Below, one piece after another: positions 57,653 through 64,000 of a stretch of DNA of 64,000 bases (the stretch's first letter is position 1; each line of letters begins with the position of its first letter). The notes beneath the pieces are model-generated. The model worked only from the letters and a program-made list of their open reading frames with translations, was not told where the DNA came from and did not search any database. A program made the position numbers and the translations under genes. Source of the DNA: Streptomyces avermitilis MA-4680 = NBRC 14893. Lineage in GTDB: Bacteria > Actinomycetota > Actinomycetes > Streptomycetales > Streptomycetaceae. The DNA is taken from assembly GCF_000009765.2 (NCBI RefSeq), contig NC_003155.5, positions 6,696,001 to 6,760,000 on the forward strand, in the 5' to 3' direction.

Positions 57653-59235
57653 CCCGCGACCTGACCATCACCGAAGTCCGGCTGACCCCGATCCTGGTCG
57701 CCGACCCGCCCCTCCTCAACACCCAGGGCGTGCACCAGCCGTACACCCCCCGGCTGATCGTGGAAGTGGTGACCGCGGACGGGCTCACCGGAGTGGGTGA
57801 GACGTACGGCGACGGCAAGTACCTGGAGCTGGCCCGGCCGTTCGCGGACAAGGTGATCGGCCGTCAGGTGTCCGATCTCAACGGGCTGTTCACCGTCGCC
57901 GACGAGGTCGCCGTCGATCAGGCCCGGGTCGACCACCAGGTCGACGTCGGCGGGCTGCGGGGCGTGCAGACCGCCGACAAGCTGCGGCTGTCCGTCGTCT
58001 CCGGGTTCGAGGTCGCCTGCCTGGACGCCCTGGGCAAGTCCCTCGGGCTGCCCGTGCACGCGCTGCTCGGCGGCCGGGTGCGGGACGCCGTCGAGTACAG
58101 CGCGTACCTGTTCTACAAGTGGGCCGGCCATCCCGAGGGGGTCGCCTGCGAGAAGGACGACTGGGGGGCCGCCGTCGATCCGGCCGGAGTCGTCGAGCAG
58201 GCACGGAAGTTCACCGAGCGGTACGGGTTCACGTCCTTCAAGCTCAAGGGCGGTGTCTTTCCGCCCGAGGAGGAGATCGCCGCCGTACGGGCGCTCGCCG
58301 AGGCCTTTCCCGGGCAGCCGCTGCGGCTCGACCCCAACGGGGCCTGGTCCGTGCGGACGTCGCTGAAGGTCGCTGAGGAGCTCGGAGACGTGCTCGAGTA
58401 TCTGGAGGACCCGGCGCTCGGGACCCCGGCGATGGCCGAGGTGGCCGCGGGTACGTCCGTGCCGCTCGCCACCAACATGTGCGTGACGACCTTCGCCGAG
58501 ATCAAGGAGGCGTTCACGCGCGACGCCGTCCAGGTGGTGCTCTCCGACCACCACTACTGGGGCGGGCTGCGCAACACGCGTGAACTGGCCGCCGTCTGCC
58601 GGACGTTCGGCGTCGGCGTCTCCATGCACTCCAACACCCACCTGGGGATCTCCCTCGCCGCGATGACCCATGTCGCGTCGACCGTCCCGAACCTCCACCA
58701 CGCCTGCGACTCCCACTACCCGTGGCAGTCGGAGGACGTGCTCACCGAGCGGCTGACCTTCGAGGGCGGCAAGCTCGCCGTCTCCGACGCGCCCGGCCTC
58801 GGCGTCGAACTCGACCGGGACCGGCTGGAGTTCCTGCACCGGCGCTGGCTCGACGACGACGGCTCCCTGCGCGACCGCGACGACGCGGCGGCGATGCGCG
58901 TGGCCGATCCGGGGTGGGTCACGCCTGCGGTGCCGCGCTGGTACGGGGCTGCGGGCTGCGGGCTGCGGGCTGAGGGGCTGCCGGTGGCCCGTGGCCGGTG
59001 GTTCTTGGGGGCCGTGGATCCGGGGGCCGGTGGGCCGGTGCCCGGGGGCCAACGGACCCCGTGCCCGGGGGCCCGAGGGCCAACGGAACCGGCCGCCCGG
59101 CCCCGTCCCCCGGGACCGGCGGGGGCCTCCGCCCCCTCCGCCCCGCGGGACGGTACCGGCGTGACCGGCGCCGCCCCGCGAGGCGTTTGGTGCACACTGG
59201 CCTGGATCCGCACCACCCCAGGGAGCGCACCGTGA
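57649..59235 (+). CDS. gudD: Glucarate dehydratase with C-terminal read-on extension
   Basis: Encodes 528 residues as it stands. Enolase-superfamily features include SFKLKGGVFPPEEEI with the catalytic Lys, RLDPNGAWS with a metal ligand, and SDHHYWGG, SMHSNTHLGI with the His-Asp dyad region. It dehydrates glucarate to the kdgD substrate. The normal end lies near GWVTPAVPRW (about residue 430). An extra 100 residues of Gly/Pro-rich sequence follow, ending only where TGA overlaps the kinase GTG. A heptamer tract (58946-58973) explains this: one more unit would bring TGA into frame at residue 443. Confidence 0.88.
   Translation: MTRDLTITEVRLTPILVADPPLLNTQGVHQPYTPRLIVEVVTADGLTGVGETYGDGKYLELARPFADKVIGRQVSDLNGLFTVADEVAVDQARVDHQVDVGGLRGVQTADKLRLSVVSGFEVACLDALGKSLGLPVHALLGGRVRDAVEYSAYLFYKWAGHPEGVACEKDDWGAAVDPAGVVEQARKFTERYGFTSFKLKGGVFPPEEEIAAVRALAEAFPGQPLRLDPNGAWSVRTSLKVAEELGDVLEYLEDPALGTPAMAEVAAGTSVPLATNMCVTTFAEIKEAFTRDAVQVVLSDHHYWGGLRNTRELAAVCRTFGVGVSMHSNTHLGISLAAMTHVASTVPNLHHACDSHYPWQSEDVLTERLTFEGGKLAVSDAPGLGVELDRDRLEFLHRRWLDDDGSLRDRDDAAAMRVADPGWVTPAVPRWYGAAGCGLRAEGLPVARGRWFLGAVDPGAGGPVPGGQRTPCPGARGPTEPAARPRPPGPAGASAPSAPRDGTGVTGAAPRGVWCTLAWIRTTPGSAP
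58946..58973. repeat. Heptanucleotide tract controlling the gudD stop
   Basis: Three GGGCTGC units (58946-58966) are followed by GGGCTGA (58967-58973). The TGA at 58971 is in the third position of a gudD codon and so is not read. Adding one 7-bp unit shifts it into frame. Slippage of this tract would switch between a 443- and a 528-residue enzyme. Confidence 0.7.
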
Positions 59236-60341
59236 TCGCGTCCAACGGAGAGGGACCGCACCGCCAGACCCACGTGGACCCGCTGGCCGCCGTGCGCGCC
59301 CCGGGCGACCCGCCCTGGGACGTCTACCTCACGGGCCCGGTCTTCCTCGACATCATCTTCACCGGGCTGGACTCCGCCCCCGTGCGCGGGACCGAGTCCT
59401 GGGCCCGCGGGATGGGGTCGAGCCCCGGCGGCGTCGCGAACATGGCGACCGCGCTGGCCCGCCTCGGTCTGAAGACCTCCCTCGCGGCCGCCTTCGGCGA
59501 CGACCACTACGGGGAGTACTGCTGGGACGCGCTCGCCCAGGGCGAGGGCATCGACCTCTCCCCGTCGCGCACGGTGCCCGGCTGGCACTCGCCGGTGACC
59601 GTCTCGATGGCGTACGAGGGCGAGCGCACGATGGTCTCCCACGGCCACGAGCCGCCCCCCGAGGAGACCGCACCGGACTGCCCGCCCAGGGCACGGGCCG
59701 CGGTCGCCTCCCTCGCGCCGGGCAGCCGGGCCCCCTGGATCGCGCAGGCCGCGAGCGAGGGCACCCGGATCTTCGCGGACGTCGGCTGGGACGACACCGG
59801 CCGCTGGGACCTGGCGGGGCTCGCCGACCTCGGACACTGCGAGGCGTTCCTGCCCAACGCGGACGAGGCGATGCGCTACACCGGCGCCGACTGCCCGAGG
59901 GCGGCGGCGCACGCGCTGACCGAGCACGTACCGCTGGCCGTCGTCACCCTCGGCGCCGACGGGGCGTACGCCGTGGACCGCCGTACCGGCGAGGCCGCGG
60001 AGGTTCCGGCGATCGCCGTCGAGGCCATGGACCCCACGGGCGCCGGCGACGTCTTCGTGGCGGGCTTCGTCACCGGCACGCTCGCCGGCTGGCCGCTGGC
60101 CGACCGCCTGGCCTTCGCCGGCCTGATCGCCGCCCTGTCCGTACAGGAGTTCGGCGGCTCCCTGTCGGCCCCCGGCTGGTCCGAGATCGCCGCGTGGTGG
60201 CGCCGGGTCCAGTCGTACGACGACCAGGATCCGACGGCGCTGCGCCGGTACGCGTTCCTGGAGGGGCTGATCCCGGAGGTGACGCGCCCGTGGCCGCTGC
60301 GGCGGGCGGTACCGACGATCGGGTTCGGCCGCTCGGCGTGA
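59232..60341 (+). CDS. PfkB-family carbohydrate kinase
   Basis: Encodes 369 residues from GTG 59232 with GGGAG upstream. The first PfkB signature is SSPGGVANMATALARLGLKTSLAAAFGDD. The second is AMDPTGAGDVFVAGFVTG, with the catalytic Asp. Substrate is unknown; the operon suggests a sugar acid or a related sugar. The GTG overlaps the extended gudD stop, giving possible coupling in the long gudD state. Confidence 0.9.
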   Translation: MIASNGEGPHRQTHVDPLAAVRAPGDPPWDVYLTGPVFLDIIFTGLDSAPVRGTESWARGMGSSPGGVANMATALARLGLKTSLAAAFGDDHYGEYCWDALAQGEGIDLSPSRTVPGWHSPVTVSMAYEGERTMVSHGHEPPPEETAPDCPPRARAAVASLAPGSRAPWIAQAASEGTRIFADVGWDDTGRWDLAGLADLGHCEAFLPNADEAMRYTGADCPRAAAHALTEHVPLAVVTLGADGAYAVDRRTGEAAEVPAIAVEAMDPTGAGDVFVAGFVTGTLAGWPLADRLAFAGLIAALSVQEFGGSLSAPGWSEIAAWWRRVQSYDDQDPTALRRYAFLEGLIPEVTRPWPLRRAVPTIGFGRSA

Positions 60342-60536
60342 GCGGGCGCCGGCCGACACCGGCAGGAGTGAGAAGCCCCGCGCCTGTCCACACCGGCCCG
60401 GGGGAAATGCCCTGCGCCCGCCCATACCGAAAACTCCTACGGCACTGTCACTCCCGCGTCGTACTCTTGGAACGCGAGGCCGCTCACAGCTACGCGGCCG
60501 TGACGAGGAGGAACCGCAGGCCTCAAGAGCCGGCCC

Positions 60537-61604
<1,068 letters not shown>

Positions 61605-61633
61605 CATTTAGCAGCAGGAGACAAGCCAGCACC

Positions 61634-62131
61634 ATGTCGATCGACGTCAACAACGAATCCGGAACCGAGGTCGACGAGCAGGCGATCCTCGACATCGCCC
61701 GCTACGCGCTCGCGCGGATGCGCATCCACCCGCTCTCCGAGCTCTCGGTGATCGTCGTGGACGCGGACGCCATGGAGCAGCTGCACATCCAGTGGATGGA
61801 CCTGCCGGGCCCGACGGATGTCATGTCCTTCCCGATGGACGAGCTGCGCCCGCCCATGAAGGACGACGACGAGCCCCCGCAGGGCCTGCTCGGCGACATC
61901 GTGCTCTGCCCCGAGGTCGCCGAGCGGCAGGGCAAGGAAGCACCCACGCAGCACTCCATGGACGAGGAGCTCCAGCTCCTGGCCGTCCACGGAGTGCTGC
62001 ACCTGCTCGGTTACGACCACGAGGAGCCGGACGAGAAGGCCGAGATGTTCGGCCTCCAGGCCGCCATCGTGGACGGCTGGCGCGCGGAGAAGGGCCTGAC
62101 CGGCCCGTCCCCGGCCCCGACCGTGTCATGA
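61634..62131 (+). CDS. ybeY: Endoribonuclease YbeY, rRNA maturation
   Basis: Encodes 165 residues from ATG 61634. The metal-binding [16 protein letters not shown] (HxxxHxxxxxH) is intact. [14 protein letters not shown] and [10 protein letters not shown] are family motifs. It acts with PhoH and 16S rRNA processing. Its stop overlaps the next ATG (ATGA), so it is coupled to the CBS protein. Confidence 0.96.
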
Positions 62132-63435
62132 GCCCCCAGCTCGTCATCGGCGCCATCGCCCTCGTGGTCGTCGCCTGGCTCGCCGCCTGCGCGGAGGCGG
62201 GCCTCGCGCGCGTCTCCAGCTTCCGCGCCGAGGAGGCCGTACGGTCCGGGCGGCGCGGCAGCGCGAAGCTCGCGCAGATCGCCGCCGACCCCACCCGCTA
62301 TCTCAATGTCGCCCTGCTGGTGCGCGTGGCGTGCGAGATGGCGGCCGCCGCGCTCGTCACCTACGCCTGCCTGAAGGAGTTCGACCGGACCTGGCAGGCG
62401 CTGGCGGTCGCCATCGGCGTCATGGTCCTCGTGTCGTACGTGGCCGTCGGCGTCTCCCCGCGCACCATCGGCCGCCAGCACCCGCTGAACACGGCGACGG
62501 CAGCCGCGTACGTGCTGCTCCCGCTGGCCCGGATCATGGGCCCGATCCCGCCCCTGCTCATCCTCATCGGCAACGCGCTCACCCCCGGCAAGGGCTTCCG
62601 GCGCGGCCCCTTCGCCTCCGAGGCCGAGCTGCGTGCGATGGTCGACCTCGCCGAGAAGGAGTCCCTCATCGAGGACGAGGAGCGCCGCATGGTGCACTCG
62701 GTCTTCGAGCTGGGCGACACGCTCGTGCGCGAGGTCATGGTGCCGAGGACGGACCTGGTGGTCATCGAGCGCTACAAGACCATCCGCCAGGCGCTGACCC
62801 TGGCCCTGCGCTCCGGGTTCTCCCGCATCCCGGTCACGGGCGAGAGCGAGGACGACATCGTCGGGATGGTGTACCTGAAGGACCTGGTCCGCAAGACGCA
62901 CATCAGCCGGGACGCCGAGTCCGAGCTGGTGTCCACCGCGATGCGCCCGGCCACCTTCGTGCCCGACACCAAGAACGCGGGCGATCTGCTGCGCGAGATG
63001 CAGCAGGAGCGCAACCACGTCGCGGTCGTCATCGACGAGTACGGTGGCACGGCCGGGATCGTCACCATCGAGGACATCCTGGAGGAGATCGTCGGCGAGA
63101 TCACCGACGAGTACGACCGGGAGCTGCCGCCCGTCGAGGACCTGGGCGACGACCGCCACCGGGTCACCGCCCGCCTCGACATCGGCGACCTCGGCGAGCT
63201 GTACGGCATCGAGGCCTACGACGACGAGGACGTGGAGACGGTCGGTGGACTGCTCGCCAAGGCGCTCGGGCGGGTCCCGATCGCCGGTGCCTCCTCGGTC
63301 GTCGAACTGCCCGACGGCCGTGAACTCCGCCTGACCGCGGAGACGTCGGCGGGCCGCCGGAACAAGATCGTGACGGTCCTCGTGGAGCCGATCGACCCGG
63401 CCGGACCCTCGGCGGAGGGGGCGAAGGAGGAATGA
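62128..63435 (+). CDS. DUF21/CBS-domain membrane protein (hemolysin/CorC-like)
   Basis: Encodes 435 residues from ATG 62128. Four hydrophobic segments form the DUF21 part ([24 protein letters not shown]...). Two CBS domains follow ([24 protein letters not shown] and [54 protein letters not shown]). The CorC/HlyC transporter-associated domain ends the protein. It probably takes part in divalent-cation transport; 'hemolysin' is a family name only. Confidence 0.94.
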
Positions 63436-63791
63436 CCCCGCAGGAACTGCGCGCGTTCTGCCTGTCCTTCAACGCGACCGTCGAGGACTTCCCCTTCACC
63501 CCGGAGACCTCGGTCTTCAAGGTGCAGGGCAAGCTCTTCGCGCTGACCCGCCTGGACGCGCGGCCCCTGACGGTCAATCTGAAGTGCGACCCGGATGACG
63601 CGGTGCGGCTGCGGAGCGAGTACGAGGGACTGATCATCCCCGGCTACCACATGAACAAGCGGCACTGGAACACCGTCACGGTGGACGGCGAGCTCCCGGA
63701 CCGTCTGGTCCGGGAGCTCGTCGAGGACTCGTACGACCTGGTGGTCGCGGGCCTACCGAGAGCCGACCGCCTCCGCCTCGACCGCCCCTGA
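63432..63791 (+). CDS. MmcQ/YjbR-family DNA-binding-fold protein
   Basis: Encodes 119 residues from ATG 63432 overlapping the CBS protein stop. VEDFPFTPETSVFKVQGKLFALTRLDARPLTVNLKCDPDDAVRLRSEYEGLIIPGYHMNKRHWNTV is the CyaY-like YjbR fold. Members are often called DNA-binding by structure, with no proven function. It is the last gene of the phoH operon. Its 3' end overlaps the convergent MFS gene by about 40 bp. Confidence 0.92.
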   Translation: MTPQELRAFCLSFNATVEDFPFTPETSVFKVQGKLFALTRLDARPLTVNLKCDPDDAVRLRSEYEGLIIPGYHMNKRHWNTVTVDGELPDRLVRELVEDSYDLVVAGLPRADRLRLDRP

Positions 63792-64000
63792 GGCCGCGCC
63801 CGGGGCCGTCGCGGGCCGCCGGCCCAGTCCCACCGCGATCAGTACCGCCGCCGCCAGGACGATCACGGCGTCCAGGGCCAGCACCGTGTGCACCCCGGCG
63901 AGCAGGTCCGAGGACGTGGTGGCCAGGACGCCCAGGAGCGGGATGCCGATGGTGATGCCGACCTGCTGGGTCGACGTCACCAGGCCGGTGGCCAGGCCCT
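63753..64000 (-). CDS. MFS transporter, C-terminal part cut by window edge
   Basis: The minus-strand frame is open to the right edge and ends at 63753. ATGLVTSTQQVGITIGIPLLGVL is the typical helix-11 region of drug-efflux MFS proteins, followed by a last helix (VLALDAVIVLAAAVLIAVGLGRR) and an Ala/Gly tail. Orientation is convergent to the YjbR gene, with overlapping 3' ends. Confidence 0.75.
   Translation of the reverse strand, partial: GLATGLVTSTQQVGITIGIPLLGVLATTSSDLLAGVHTVLALDAVIVLAAAVLIAVGLGRRPATAPGAASGAVEAEAVGSR

Overview
The window reads as a high-GC actinomycete chromosome, almost certainly Streptomyces. The evidence is GTG/TTG starts, G+C-rich third positions, a rare TTA codon, a CIRCE-controlled hrcA-dnaJ pair, and the conserved order comEC - holA - rpsT/lepA - hemW - hrcA - dnaJ - rsmE - HIT - ... 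- phoH - ybeY - CBS protein. No tRNA, rRNA or CRISPR array was seen.

The left 25.5 kb is mobile DNA lodged inside comEC. Element A runs from beyond the left edge to about 15.89 kb. It carries small membrane and Spd/transfer-like genes, a four-base-overlap operon (BRO antirepressor, winged helix, small genes, cytosine methyltransferase), a DUF4062 gene flanked by 22-bp direct repeats, a Phd-like protein with TACGTA palindromes, four copies of an A+T palindrome (three perfect, one with a mismatch), a run of small genes, an Abi_C abortive-infection protein and a large serine integrase. Element B (about 15.98-25.56 kb, roughly 9.6 kb) carries its own unrelated-looking serine integrase, an XRE/TPR regulator with a DUF397 partner, a DUF2637 membrane protein, a candidate terminase small subunit and two HNH-type proteins. 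It has no terminase large subunit or virion genes. Between the two elements lies an 87-bp island of comEC coding sequence. The last 42 codons of comEC lie right of element B. Joining the two pieces rebuilds an uninterrupted ComEC C-terminus, which fixes element B's attachment sites. Two different serine-integrase elements have therefore landed about 85 bp apart in the same gene.

From 25.7 kb on the window is core chromosome. It holds an arylamine N-acetyltransferase, holA, rpsT, lepA, a long-chain acyl-CoA synthetase with a duplicated tail, an OsaAB-like pair (poly-HAMP hybrid kinase plus coiled-coil response regulator), a divergent SpoIIE-type phosphatase, hemW, DUF3097, an MBL hydrolase and hrcA-dnaJ. 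It continues with a nitronate monooxygenase-rsmE pair, a lipoprotein, a tricorn-like protease, a HIT protein, RNase Z-like hydrolase and an adenine deaminase-like enzyme.

Next comes an MFS transporter, an IclR regulator divergent from a glucarate catabolic operon (kdgD-gudD-PfkB kinase), and then phoH-ybeY-CBS/DUF21-YjbR. A partial MFS gene closes the window. In the glucarate operon the dehydratase and the keto-deoxy-acid dehydratase should convert glucarate to 2-oxoglutarate semialdehyde. A heptanucleotide tract at the 3' end of gudD decides whether the protein stops normally or reads into the kinase gene.
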